DNA from: Candidatus Thiodiazotropha sp. CDECU1
GTDB taxonomy: Bacteria; Pseudomonadota; Gammaproteobacteria; Chromatiales; Chromatiaceae
Direction: 5' to 3'
NCBI RefSeq assembly: GCF_963455295.1
Contig: NZ_OY734020.1
Coordinates: 2,356,001-2,420,000 of the forward strand
Length of the DNA: 64,000 bases
This document shows positions 45,488-54,403 of the stretch, piece by piece. The number at the start of each line of letters is the position of its first letter. Position 1 is the first letter of the stretch. Made by a program: the position numbers and the translations under genes. Below the pieces are notes generated by a model. That model ran no database searches and was not told the DNA's origin. It saw nothing but the letters and a program-made list of their open reading frames with translations.

Positions 45488-46276
45488 CTAATCACTTCCA
45501 GGGTCGCATTTTCCAATAGAGTTCTCTCCGCAACTGCTGCCATCGAGCCACAATGCATTCCCGAGTCTTGCCTTGTTCAAGCTGGCATCATCGATCCGGC
45601 TATTGGAGAGATCAGCAAAGCGAAGATCCGCACTACTCAAATCCGCACCCCTAAGATCGGCAAATTGGAGATTCACCCCCACCATGGCAGCGCCCTGCAG
45701 TTGTGCATGGCGAAGATCCCCATGACTCAGGTTGGCGTAGCGAAGATCCGCATTGCTCAAATCCGTAGTGCTCAATTTTGCCCGGCGTAACACGGCACTG
45801 TTCAGATTGGCACCGGCAAGGCTGGCCGCCCCCACGTCGAGATCTTGAATGAGGCAGTTTCGCCAATTCACCCCGGGAGCGGGTGGCGCACTGCAGGTGG
45901 AGTCATCGATCGCTTCCGGCATGCCATACCTGAGCGAATAGAGGACAACCCCACCGATGATCAATAGGGCGATTGTCAATGCGAGCAGGGGAAATCGCCT
46001 CTCCTGTCGGTTATCTCTGGCATCAGCCCGTTCACGGGCAGCCACCTTGGCCTGGGCCTCGGAATCACCTTCCTCCGCCCTCAATTGGAGTGGCACCACA
46101 CTGGGTATTTGGCTGATTGCCTGCCATGACTGTTTATCGGGACTGATCTGATCCGACAACGCAAGCTCACCATCCAGTAAGAGGTGGCGGATTCTCGCAC
46201 TGGTGAGTGGCCCCATAACCATATCATCGTGTTTCACGAACCAACTCTGTGGCTTATTTTGGCCTGTATCTTCCAT
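45488..46276 (-). CDS. GYF_2-domain, membrane, pentapeptide-repeat protein
   Basis: About 262 residues in three parts: an N-terminal GYF_2 domain (SWFVKHDDMVMGPLTSARIR, W for the binding groove, then KQSWQAIS), a membrane helix (LLALTIALLIIGGVVLYSL), and pentapeptide repeats of the A(D/N)Lxx type (ANLNSAVLRRAKL, LSNADLRYANLSHGDL, LQFADLRGADLSSADLRFADL). A cysteine pair lies near the C-terminus. I start at the ATG at 46276, preceded by AAGGA; the frame extends to 46477, but that part lies in a mobile element. Function unknown; a membrane-tethered binding scaffold is plausible. Confidence 0.85.
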   Translation of the reverse strand: MEDTGQNKPQSWFVKHDDMVMGPLTSARIRHLLLDGELALSDQISPDKQSWQAISQIPSVVPLQLRAEEGDSEAQAKVAARERADARDNRQERRFPLLALTIALLIIGGVVLYSLRYGMPEAIDDSTCSAPPAPGVNWRNCLIQDLDVGAASLAGANLNSAVLRRAKLSTTDLSNADLRYANLSHGDLRHAQLQGAAMVGVNLQFADLRGADLSSADLRFADLSNSRIDDASLNKARLGNALWLDGSSCGENSIGKCDPGSD

Positions 46277-46298
46277 CACTTCCTTATCTATCAACCTA

Positions 46299-46563
46299 GG
46301 GTCTGTTAACACTAATCCAATATGCCCTGCTGGGACTGTTTTTGTGTCCAGCAAGGCAGAATGAGCGTGGTGTAGCCCGGCTACATGAGCGAATGATAAC
46401 GCCGCTGGGCGCAAAAACAGACCCAGCCCTTCGGGTTGCGCCTGAAAAAGCGCCACTCTGCGTTGCTCGTCGCTCATTTGGAATAACCAAACTACACTCC
46501 TCGCGCCTTGATTGGCGCTTTTTCAGGCACAACAGGTCATATTGGATTAGTGTTAACAGGCCC
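46299..46563. mobile_element. Second miniature inverted-repeat element, TA flanked
   Basis: Terminal inverted repeats of 26 bp (46299-46324 and 46538-46563, 25 of 26) start GGGTCTGTTAACACTAATCC and are flanked by TA (46297-46298; 46564-46565). Internal inverted repeats: GCTGGGAC/GTCCAGC (46329-46336, 46346-46352) and a perfect 16-bp pair GCCTGAAAAAGCGCCA (46440-46455) with its complement (46513-46528). No transposase. Size (265 bp) and architecture match the element at 16677-16939, but the ends differ in sequence, so it is a distinct family. Confidence 0.85.
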
Positions 46564-46690
46564 TAACACCTACCCTATCGGCCCGATGGGAAAGAAATGA
46601 ACATCATCCTGCATGCTCGCATATAATGTTAGCAAGCGCCTGTGGAAAAGCAGGGTATGATCAAGTATTTGTTTAGGATCTCCGCAAGCC

Positions 46691-47851
46691 ATGGAGATAT
46701 TCGGGACTAAAATCCTACTACCACTACCGACCATCGAGCCTGGCAAATCCCTGTTAGAGCAGCTCCAGCCCGGGCAGATAGTACGGGGTACTGCGCTCAG
46801 CGAAAACGTAAACGGCAGCATGCGGCTGCAGATCGGTGTCACACGGCTGATCGCTCAAACCACATTGAGTGTGCCTACCGGCCAGGCCTTGACCCTGCAG
46901 GTGGAGAAAACAGGCAATCTCCCCGAATTACGTGTACTTACCCACCCCAGCATGGAGCAGGTCAAATCAGCCGCGCTGAAACAGGTGCTGCCACGACAAC
47001 AGCCTCTACCCCAGCTGTTTCAGCATCTCACCCAGGTTGCAGGCGACTCAAACCGCGCTACTCCCCTACCACCAGCGGTAAAGCAGGCCGTGCAGAGTGT
47101 ATTGCAGCGAATCGTACCCATAGAAGATCCCGGATTTAAGACCCAGCTCTTGCAAGCATTGCAGCTGAGCGGCACTCATACTGAGGCCCGGCTGATCAAC
47201 AGACAAGTTAACAATAGTGATCTAAAACTCAACCTGCTACAGCTTATCGGACTTATTAAGCCCTTGATCAGCAATCCTTCAAACCCAATCAATCAACTGC
47301 TTTCATTACAACAGCAGGTGTTAAATCCGGCACAACCAGCCCCGGCCAATCCACCGGTCACCGCTCATGATGCCAGCCCGACCACCAAGCTGTTACTCGA
47401 CTTGTTCAAGCATTTGGATGGTGCGATAGCTCGCATCCAAACCAATCAGCTCAGTTCCTTGCCGAGCGAGGATTCCACAAGGCAGGTTTGGCAATTTGAA
47501 CTCCCCATACGTCATGAAAACAGTGTTGATCTGTTTCATTTCAGAATCAGCCGCGAGGATGTAAACAAGGGTGCCGAAGCAGCGCCCATGTGGAGCCTGA
47601 CCTTGCATATGAATCTACCGCCTCTGGGCCCAATGAGGGTGAGGTTGGCGCTCTTAGATGAAACGATTTCAACCATCATATGGTCAGAAAAAACACATAC
47701 GGCAGATTTGGTTAATCAACACCTTGACAAACTACGCGCCGGTCTCGAATCCACCGGCCTGGAGGTCAAGAAACTGGAGGCCTTTCAGGGGATCGCCGAG
47801 ATTGAGAATGAACTGCCCAGCGAACAATCACTGTTGAATGAGCAGGCATGA
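46691..47851 (+). CDS. fliK: Flagellar hook-length control protein FliK
   Basis: 386 residues: a variable, Gln/Leu/Pro-rich N-terminal two thirds, then the conserved C-terminal domain (MWSLTLHMNLPPLGPMRVRL, LRAGLESTGLEVKKLE) that FlhB recognises. FliK measures hook length and switches export specificity. Its end overlaps the next gene, an FlhB-like C-terminal protein, by 4 bp, a pairing that makes sense because the two domains interact. A possible -10 TATAAT lies at 46622-46627 with a weak TGAACA -35 at 46598-46603. Confidence 0.88.
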   Translation: MEIFGTKILLPLPTIEPGKSLLEQLQPGQIVRGTALSENVNGSMRLQIGVTRLIAQTTLSVPTGQALTLQVEKTGNLPELRVLTHPSMEQVKSAALKQVLPRQQPLPQLFQHLTQVAGDSNRATPLPPAVKQAVQSVLQRIVPIEDPGFKTQLLQALQLSGTHTEARLINRQVNNSDLKLNLLQLIGLIKPLISNPSNPINQLLSLQQQVLNPAQPAPANPPVTAHDASPTTKLLLDLFKHLDGAIARIQTNQLSSLPSEDSTRQVWQFELPIRHENSVDLFHFRISREDVNKGAEAAPMWSLTLHMNLPPLGPMRVRLALLDETISTIIWSEKTHTADLVNQHLDKLRAGLESTGLEVKKLEAFQGIAEIENELPSEQSLLNEQA

Positions 47852-48141
47852 CTGATTATCAATCCAAAGATCCCGATCTCGCCATCGCCTTGAAATACGA
47901 CGGGGAGAATGCGCCTCGCCTGACCGCAAAGGGTCGTGGGGATCTGGCGAATAGGATTCTTGCCTTGGCGGATGAGCATGCTGTACCGTTGCACGAGGAT
48001 GCAGAACTGGCCGCCCTGCTCTCGCAAATTCCCTTGGGCGATGAAATTCCAGAAGCGCTCTACCGGGCTGTGGCGGAGGTAATAGCCTTTGCCTACCTGC
48101 TCTCTGGTAAGATGCCACCAGGTTATGAGGATGTTTTATAA
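47848..48141 (+). CDS. FlhB-like (FlhX) export switch domain protein
   Basis: 97 residues similar to the cytoplasmic C-terminal domain of FlhB/YscU (LAIALKYDGENAPRLTAKGRG, then VPLHEDAELAALLSQIPLGDEIPEALYRAVAEVIAFAY). The autocleavage NPTH motif that precedes this region in FlhB is replaced by DPDL, so it cannot self-cleave and corresponds to the cleaved fragment alone. Such proteins can substitute for FlhB's C-terminal part. Translationally coupled to fliK (overlap 47848-47851). Confidence 0.88.
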   Translation: MTDYQSKDPDLAIALKYDGENAPRLTAKGRGDLANRILALADEHAVPLHEDAELAALLSQIPLGDEIPEALYRAVAEVIAFAYLLSGKMPPGYEDVL

Positions 48142-48216
48142 TCAACCAAACACTTGCAGTAGAGATTCACAATTGATGCGCAAGCCATGCTGCCCGAAAA
48201 CAGAGGAAGTCAAACA

Positions 48217-48492
48217 ATGAGAAGTGCGATATTAAAAATTGTAGTCCTGCTGGCACTGCTGTCATCCCTGCAACTCTATGCCGCAGATGGTAACACTGAA
48301 CAGCAAAAGCAGGCCGCCACGACCACAACTCATACCAAACAATACAGCAGCCAACCCGCCAATAGCGGACAACTCAGCCGCAAATGCGCCATCTACTCCG
48401 GTATCTGCCCCATGGGCCGTACGGCAAAAGTCGGGGATTACTGTATCTGCCATACACCATCCGGTCCGATTCATGGTGTAGTCATACCCTAG
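48217..48492 (+). CDS. Small secreted Cys-containing protein
   Basis: 91 residues from the ATG at 48217, which has AGGA 10 nt upstream. A signal peptide (LKIVVLLALLSSLQLYAA) is followed by a Gln/Thr-rich linker and a C-terminal motif with four cysteines: RKCAIYSGICPMG and GDYCICHTPSGP. Cysteines probably form disulfides in the periplasm. I do not recognise the family by function. A start at 48187 would add ten residues before the signal. 75 bp after the FlhB-like gene. Confidence 0.7.
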   Translation: MRSAILKIVVLLALLSSLQLYAADGNTEQQKQAATTTTHTKQYSSQPANSGQLSRKCAIYSGICPMGRTAKVGDYCICHTPSGPIHGVVIP

Positions 48493-48753
48493 ATATCGGG
48501 TTGCCGGTCCAGAATCGGTTGTCGACCAACCCGGCTGATTCCAGTCGGTAAATCCAGTTGTTGGTTACTACTAACATTACTCATAGCGCGCCTTTATCGA
48601 ATTCTAACAGAAACGATAGATATCTAAATCAGAAGCGTGGTTTTGACAGTAATTTAGTTACTGTTTGGGAGATTAAAATATTAACTTATGTTAACTGCAT
48701 CCAATCGCAGTGTTTTGGCGGCGACGGCGATTCATACCGGCTCAGGAACAGGT

Positions 48754-49182
48754 TTACTTCTCTCGTTGTGAATGTTCGTCACTCTCTTTCTGTTCACGTG
48801 TATCAGCAATCTTTTTTTCCTGTTCACGAAAGCGATCAACGGCCTTGTTTAGCGCTTGAGTACGACTGTGTTTTTTCTTCCAGACACTCTTTGAACTGCT
48901 GTGATTGACAATGCTTGCCGCCACCACCTCTTGTTGCTGATTTATCGCCTGGTCAAGTTTGGCGAGAAATGCACGGTACTCCTGTAACTGAGTGGCGCTC
49001 ATTCCCTCCCTTGCCATTTGTTTGAAGCGATCCAGATACTCCTGGTGGTATTGCTTTAGCTGCTCCAGCTTTGCTTCTTCCTGTTGCAGGCTTTTCTTGG
49101 CCTGTCCCATCACCCGCGCTGCCTTCTGCTCCTTTGTATGAGCAAATCGTTGAACCGGTTTGAGCCGTTTTGATGGGGACAT
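48754..49182 (-). CDS. fliJ: Flagellar export protein FliJ
   Basis: 142-residue coiled coil (QAKKSLQQEEAKLEQLKQYH, QALNKAVDRFREQEKK), charged throughout, as in FliJ, which helps ATPase FliI and escorts export chaperones. The position directly behind fliI, with a 16-bp gap, supports the call. Last gene of the fliE-fliJ operon; 48493-48753 downstream is AT-rich and without a recognised terminator. Confidence 0.85.
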   Translation of the reverse strand: MSPSKRLKPVQRFAHTKEQKAARVMGQAKKSLQQEEAKLEQLKQYHQEYLDRFKQMAREGMSATQLQEYRAFLAKLDQAINQQQEVVAASIVNHSSSKSVWKKKHSRTQALNKAVDRFREQEKKIADTREQKESDEHSQREK

Positions 49183-49198
49183 ATTCTATGACATCCAA

Positions 49199-50614
49199 TT
49201 ATTGTTCGATTGGTTGGGGTAGATTAAGCCCCTCAGGTATCTCTATATCATCCATATCTTCCGCAGGAAACAGGGCTTCTAGGTCCTCCATGCTCTGCTC
49301 GAGAGTTACCCTGGTATTCATATCCTGTCGTAGGAACTGGCTCAAGGCGGGCATTGCAGAGATAGCAATATCAATCTGCTCATCACTACCTGCTTCATAA
49401 GCGCCAACACTGATCAAATCACGATTTTGTTGATAGATAGAGTATAGATGTTTAAACGAACGAGCGGCATCTTGATGGCTGTAGCTGGTGACATCATTCA
49501 TTGCGCGACTGATTGAGGCCTCGATATCAATCGCCGGATAGTGACCGGCGTCGGCCAAGCGACGGGATAACACGAAATGTCCATCGAGTATTGCCCGGGC
49601 AGCATCGGCAATGGGATCGTTTTGATCATCGCCCTCGGTGAGTACGGTATAAAAGGCGGTAATCGATCCACCACCTTTGTCTCCGTTTCCGGCTCTTTCC
49701 ACCAACTGCGGCATCTTGGCGAAAACAGAGGGCGGGTAACCCTTGGTTGCCGGAGGTTCATGGATCGCCAGGGCAATCTCCCGTTGTGCCTGGGCAAACC
49801 GGGTCAATGAATCCATAAGCAGCAACACATGTTTCCCCTGCTCGCGGAAGCTTTCCGCGATACTGGTCGCCAGCATAGCCCCATGCATACGCCTGAGGGG
49901 TGGATTATCGGCGGGTACCGCCACCACCACTGCCCGTTTCAGCCCCTCCTTACCCAGGATATTCTCGACGAACTCCTTTACCTCCCGGCCACGTTCACCG
50001 ATCAGTGCCACTACAGTCACATCCGCATTGGTATAGCGGGTCATCATTCCGAGCAAGATACTCTTACCCACGCCGGAACCGGCAAACAGACCCAGGCGTT
50101 GACCGCGCCCGACGCTGAGCAGGGCATTGATCGCCCTCACCCCCACATCCAACGGCTCCCGAATAGGGGTTCTCGCCAAGGGATTGAATGAGGTGCCGGT
50201 GAGCGGGCGACGCTCATCGTTGTGGATGGTGCCGAGCCCATCCAGGGGCTTGCCGGCGCCATCAATCACGCGCCCGAGAAGTTGTTCGCCGACGACTGCC
50301 TCACAGACACGCCCTGTAGGGATAACTCTTGCCCCCTGCTCCAGACCCTGGATGTCTCCGGTGGGCATCAGATAGAGGTTCTCTTCGCCAAACCCGACAA
50401 CCTCCGCCTCGATGTGGGTGCCATTGCTGCTGACCACGTCACACTGGCCACCAATCGCGGCCCGACAACCGATCGCCTCCAGGGTCAGTCCGACCATGCG
50501 AGTCAGACGCCCCTCCACCACCAGCCCACGGTCATCACCCAGGCGATCCTGGTACTGACGCAGCTTCTCTGCCAGATTCGCCTGACGCTGGGGACCAATG
50601 GAATCTTTTGTCAT
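49199..50614 (-). CDS. fliI: Flagellum-specific ATPase FliI
   Basis: F1-like hexameric ATPase of the flagellar type III export apparatus. Walker [16 protein letters not shown]; Walker [18 protein letters not shown]; the family's [13 protein letters not shown] and [15 protein letters not shown] segments are present. 471 residues. Follows fliH by 6 bp. Confidence 0.97.
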   Translation of the reverse strand: MTKDSIGPQRQANLAEKLRQYQDRLGDDRGLVVEGRLTRMVGLTLEAIGCRAAIGGQCDVVSSNGTHIEAEVVGFGEENLYLMPTGDIQGLEQGARVIPTGRVCEAVVGEQLLGRVIDGAGKPLDGLGTIHNDERRPLTGTSFNPLARTPIREPLDVGVRAINALLSVGRGQRLGLFAGSGVGKSILLGMMTRYTNADVTVVALIGERGREVKEFVENILGKEGLKRAVVVAVPADNPPLRRMHGAMLATSIAESFREQGKHVLLLMDSLTRFAQAQREIALAIHEPPATKGYPPSVFAKMPQLVERAGNGDKGGGSITAFYTVLTEGDDQNDPIADAARAILDGHFVLSRRLADAGHYPAIDIEASISRAMNDVTSYSHQDAARSFKHLYSIYQQNRDLISVGAYEAGSDEQIDIAISAMPALSQFLRQDMNTRVTLEQSMEDLEALFPAEDMDDIEIPEGLNLPQPIEQ

Positions 50615-50620
50615 AAAGGA

Positions 50621-51301
50621 TTACTCATTCTGATCATCTATCGAGCGTGCACCTGCCAACAACGGCGCAATCAGGGCAGTGAGCCGGGATTCCAGGGTGC
50701 CATCGATCTGTGAGGTGTCGGTCACCACCTTGCATCCGCCACGATTGATGACCGGATCCTCGATAAGGCTCCAACCCACTTCATTGTCCCCCAGGGCATA
50801 GACTTCCCGGATCAGCTCCGCATCCTCCGGATGGAGCAGCAGACGCACGTTATTGGAAGATACCGGCAACACGGAGAGCGCTTCACGCACCACGCCGACG
50901 ATCAGGTTCGGATCACTCTTCACCTCACGCCGTAATAGCTGTTTGACAATTGCGATAACCAGGCTCAGCAGCTCTTTCTCAACCCGGTCATCCAGATCCC
51001 TCAACGGCTGTTCAAAATAGGCGAGCAGCTTGTCGAGATGAGCGGTATAGTGTTGCAGATCACGCTGTGCCTGTGCCAATCCCTCCTTGTGACCGAACTC
51101 GAATCCCTCTTGTTTGCCCTTTTCAAAACCCTCCTCATAGGCCTGCTTTTGAATCTGTTCCAGGGCACCAGCGGTGGGAGGCGCGCCGGGTGGCAGCAGG
51201 GTACGTTGCCCACCCACCTTGCCATCACTCATGTCCGGTGGCAGCCACTGCATCACCTGCTCAAGGTCAGGGTCCTTATCCGATTTAGACGAACTCTTCA
51301 C
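50621..51301 (-). CDS. fliH: Flagellar assembly protein FliH
   Basis: 226-residue regulator of FliI, with an N-terminal AYEEGFEKGKQEGFEFGHKE glycine-repeat segment typical of FliH (GxxxG helix pairing), then the C-terminal V-ATPase E-subunit-like domain (ALSVLPVSSNNVRLLLHPED). It overlaps the 3' end of fliG by 17 bp. Confidence 0.94.
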   Translation of the reverse strand: MKSSSKSDKDPDLEQVMQWLPPDMSDGKVGGQRTLLPPGAPPTAGALEQIQKQAYEEGFEKGKQEGFEFGHKEGLAQAQRDLQHYTAHLDKLLAYFEQPLRDLDDRVEKELLSLVIAIVKQLLRREVKSDPNLIVGVVREALSVLPVSSNNVRLLLHPEDAELIREVYALGDNEVGWSLIEDPVINRGGCKVVTDTSQIDGTLESRLTALIAPLLAGARSIDDQNE

Positions 51302-52337
51302 CGCCGCCTCCGAGCATTATCTCGCCGGCATCCGCCAGACGGCGCGCAACCACCAGGATCTCTTTCTGGGCAGATTCCACATCACTCAGCTTGGCAGGCG
51401 CGGCAGCCTCAAGATCATCCTTCAACATTTCAGCCGCACGTTTCGACATATTCTTGAATATCTTCTCTTTCAGTGCTTCATCGGCACCACGCAGGGCCAA
51501 CAGCAACTGTTCCGTGCTGACTTCGCGCAGCAGACTCTGGATACCGCGATCATCCACATCGATGAGATTCTCGAAGACGAACATGTTGTCCTGAAGCTCT
51601 TGTCCCAGGTCGCTATCGACCTCGATAATCTCTTCCATCAACTTGCTCTCCACGGCACCATCGAGCATGTTGAGAATTTCCGCGGCCGTTTTAACCCCAC
51701 CTAAACTGGAGGATTTGACATTGGTGGCGCCGGAAAACTGTTTCTCAAGAATCTCATCCAGTTCCTGCAGTGCGGCAGGCTGAATACCATCCAGGGTTGC
51801 AATCCGCATGATCACATCGGTACGCACCCGGTCAGGAAACTGACTGACGACCTGGGCCGCCTGATCCGACTCCAGAAACGAGAGCACGATAGCGATGATT
51901 TGCGGATGCTCGAGACGAATAAGCTCTGCGATGCCCCTGGGATCCATCCACTTCAGCTGTTCAAGGCCTTTGCTGTTGCGACCAAGCAGTATCCTGTCTA
52001 TCACCCCGCCGGCCTTGTCTTCACCCAGGGCGCTGTTCAGCATGGTGCGGATATATTCATCTGAGCCAAGCCCAAGCGCCGTCTGCTTCTCCAGGGTCGA
52101 GACAAAGTGGCGCATCACGCCCTCCATCTGATCGGTGGAGACATCGGTCAGAGTCGCCATGGCGAGGCCCACATCCTGTACCTCTTTCGGGCCCATATGG
52201 CGCAACAGCTCCGCGGCATCCTTCTCCCCGAGCGCCAGTAATAGAATGGCTGCCCGTGAGACGCCACCAAGCTTAGCGACTTCGCTATTTTCTTCGGTTG
52301 CTACCGCTTCGGTTTCCACTGGGTTATTGTTTGCCAT
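51285..52337 (-). CDS. fliG: Flagellar motor switch protein FliG
   Basis: Rotor protein where torque is generated. FliG_N, middle (KWMDPRGIAELIRLEHPQII, with EHPQ) and C-terminal domains (NMFVFENLIDVDDRGIQSLL with the charged torque helix) are in place. I use the ATG at 52337, which overlaps the fliF stop by 14 bp; a TTG at 52346 is possible. 350 residues, normal. Confidence 0.97.
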   Translation of the reverse strand: MANNNPVETEAVATEENSEVAKLGGVSRAAILLLALGEKDAAELLRHMGPKEVQDVGLAMATLTDVSTDQMEGVMRHFVSTLEKQTALGLGSDEYIRTMLNSALGEDKAGGVIDRILLGRNSKGLEQLKWMDPRGIAELIRLEHPQIIAIVLSFLESDQAAQVVSQFPDRVRTDVIMRIATLDGIQPAALQELDEILEKQFSGATNVKSSSLGGVKTAAEILNMLDGAVESKLMEEIIEVDSDLGQELQDNMFVFENLIDVDDRGIQSLLREVSTEQLLLALRGADEALKEKIFKNMSKRAAEMLKDDLEAAAPAKLSDVESAQKEILVVARRLADAGEIMLGGGGEEFV

Positions 52338-54003
52338 CTTCTGCAATCCACTTCCGAACCACCTGTGCCACCCGCTTCGGATCTTCCTCGATCATATTGC
52401 GGGCCTGATCCAGGGTCTTCTCATAACTGCGCGGCCCCGGCAGATGGAGAGATGCATCATCTTCGGCCAGGGCGCCCATGACACCCCCACCGCCTCCCTG
52501 CATACCACCTTCAAGGCTGCCTGTAGCACCGCCTGCCGCGGCAGCGACCCCTTCAGGCATATGTCTGATAGACACCTGCTTGATGAGGCGGGTCATTACC
52601 GGTTTCAATACCCCAAAGATTAGTAGCAGCGCGAGCAGAACGCCACCAACCTGTCGTACCGTATCCCAAAACCACGCCTCCTCCCAGATGGGGACTTCCG
52701 GTAGCGGTTCCGGTGGTGCAGGCACATAAAAGGCTTCATCAATCACCTGCACACTGTCGCCCCGCTGCAGATCGTAGCCGATGGCCTCCTTGACCAGGTT
52801 GGATATCCGGGTAATCTCTTCGGCAGTCCGCTCAATCGTTTCGACAGCCCCATCCTCTGTGCTCGCATAGCGATGATTGACAACCACGGCCACGGACAGT
52901 CGGCGCAGACGGCTGGTAGGCAGTCGAGTATGACTGATGGTCTTATCCAATTCATAATTGCGGGTCGCCCGCTTGCTGGTGTTGACCGGTGTACCACCCC
53001 CATCAGCGCCGGCGCCGCCTGCCACTTGAGGCGCGGTTGCCGCGGCTGGTGGTTGATTGGATAAGGCCCCGGGTACGCCCTGAACCTCACCCAATACGGA
53101 TTGCTGCTCATTCACCTGCTCCGATCGCAGGGCTGTGGCATCGGGATTGAAATACTCCTGGGTCTTCTCCACATAGGTGAAATCCACATCCGCGTTAACC
53201 TCCGCGCGCAGATTCTCCCTTCCCAGCATAGGCGCAAGGATATCCTCGATGCGCTGCTTATAGTGACTCTCCAACTCCCGGGTGTATTCGAACTGACTTG
53301 TGCTCAACTCCATCTCGTGTGAGTCATTCTTGCTGCTCAGGAGTCGGCCCTTGTGATCGACCACCGTGACCTTGGAGACGTCCAGCTCCGGCACGCTGGA
53401 TGCCACCAGGTGGGTAACGGCTTCCACCTGGCCCTTCTCCAGGTTGCGTCCGGAATAGAGCTTTAACACCACCGATGCACTGGGGAATTTGCGTTTCCGC
53501 ACGAATACGGACTGTTTTGGATTCGCCAGATGAACCCTGGCGCTCTCAACACTGGTCAGGGTCATGATGGTGCGGGCCAGTTCACCCTCTATGGCACGTT
53601 GATAGCGTGCCGATTCCACCAGGCGACTGGTGGAAAACCCGGTATCTTCCTGCATCAACTCGAACCCGGCAGAGCCCGATTGCGGCAATCCCTGGCCGGC
53701 AAGTTTCATCCGTGCGTTCTGTAACTCACTGGAGGGTACCATGACGATACCGTTGGCCTGATCGATCTCGTATTTGATACCGGCCTGTTGTAACGCCTGG
53801 GCAATCTCGACGGCATCCTTATGGGCGAGATTGCCGTAGAGTGGGCTGTAACTGGGTTTCTGGGTCCACAACACCACTGCCACACCCAATGCAACACTTG
53901 CGGCAAACCCCACCATCACCGCGATCACACGTAAAGTGGGATTATCCTGGAGTCTCTGCCCTACCTGAATCTCAGTGCTCGTTTCGGATCCTGTTGTTGC
54001 CAT
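52324..54003 (-). CDS. fliF: Flagellar MS-ring protein FliF
   Basis: 559-residue basal-body ring protein with two membrane helices: one near the N-terminus (VIAVMVGFAASVALGVAVV) and one near residue 460 (VGGVLLALLLIFGVLKPVM). YscJ-like domain: SPLYGNLAHKDAVEIAQALQ. The C-terminal tail (KRVAQVVRKWIAEDG) binds FliG. A Gly-rich segment precedes it. Second gene of the fliE operon. Confidence 0.97.
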   Translation of the reverse strand: MATTGSETSTEIQVGQRLQDNPTLRVIAVMVGFAASVALGVAVVLWTQKPSYSPLYGNLAHKDAVEIAQALQQAGIKYEIDQANGIVMVPSSELQNARMKLAGQGLPQSGSAGFELMQEDTGFSTSRLVESARYQRAIEGELARTIMTLTSVESARVHLANPKQSVFVRKRKFPSASVVLKLYSGRNLEKGQVEAVTHLVASSVPELDVSKVTVVDHKGRLLSSKNDSHEMELSTSQFEYTRELESHYKQRIEDILAPMLGRENLRAEVNADVDFTYVEKTQEYFNPDATALRSEQVNEQQSVLGEVQGVPGALSNQPPAAATAPQVAGGAGADGGGTPVNTSKRATRNYELDKTISHTRLPTSRLRRLSVAVVVNHRYASTEDGAVETIERTAEEITRISNLVKEAIGYDLQRGDSVQVIDEAFYVPAPPEPLPEVPIWEEAWFWDTVRQVGGVLLALLLIFGVLKPVMTRLIKQVSIRHMPEGVAAAAGGATGSLEGGMQGGGGGVMGALAEDDASLHLPGPRSYEKTLDQARNMIEEDPKRVAQVVRKWIAEDGKQ

Positions 54004-54026
54004 TTTTTGCCTTCTTTATTAGATAC

Positions 54027-54347
54027 TTAGATTGGCATATTCATAACGTCTTTATATGCTTCGACGAGTTTATTACGTACCTGCACCATGGCCTCGAAGG
54101 AGAGACTCGACTTCTGCGCCGCAATCATCACCTGGGCCAGATCCATATCTCCCTCGCCACGCTCAAAGGCGCTGCGCAGCTCACTGGCCTCCTTTTGCGC
54201 GGAATTGACATGATCGATCGACTGCTTCAGGAGTTCACCGAAATCTGCCCCGGAGCTCTCCGATGCCTGGGTTGGTTGATTGGTGGCCTGGGCCGCCATC
54301 ACCCGCATCTGGGCCAGGACTTGATCAATGTTCATACTGTTACTCAT
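54027..54347 (-). CDS. fliE: Flagellar hook-basal body protein FliE
   Basis: 106-residue rod-MS ring adapter. C-terminal conserved helix DLAQVMIAAQKSSLSFEAMV and QVRNKLVEAYKDVMNMPI match the family. GGGAAGAG lies 4 nt upstream of the ATG. First gene of fliEFGHIJ; a sigma-54-type promoter lies 40 bp upstream. Confidence 0.95.
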   Translation of the reverse strand: MSNSMNIDQVLAQMRVMAAQATNQPTQASESSGADFGELLKQSIDHVNSAQKEASELRSAFERGEGDMDLAQVMIAAQKSSLSFEAMVQVRNKLVEAYKDVMNMPI

Positions 54348-54386
54348 CGTTCTCTTCCCGATTGTTCAACTACTCACCTTTACCAC

Positions 54387-54401
54387 GCAGATTTCATACC
54401 A
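54387..54401 (-). promoter_or_regulatory. Candidate sigma-54 promoter of fliEFGHIJ
   Basis: In minus-strand reading TGGTATGAAATCTGC fits TGGCAC-N5-TTGC with the invariant GG and GC 10 nt apart. It sits between the fleR stop and the fliE start. FleR is the expected activator. Confidence 0.65.
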
Positions 54402-54403
54402 TC

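Noticed and set aside
46277-46477. N-terminal extension of the pentapeptide-repeat protein
   Set aside because: Most of it lies in the inverted-repeat element, and a good ribosome site precedes the ATG at 46276.
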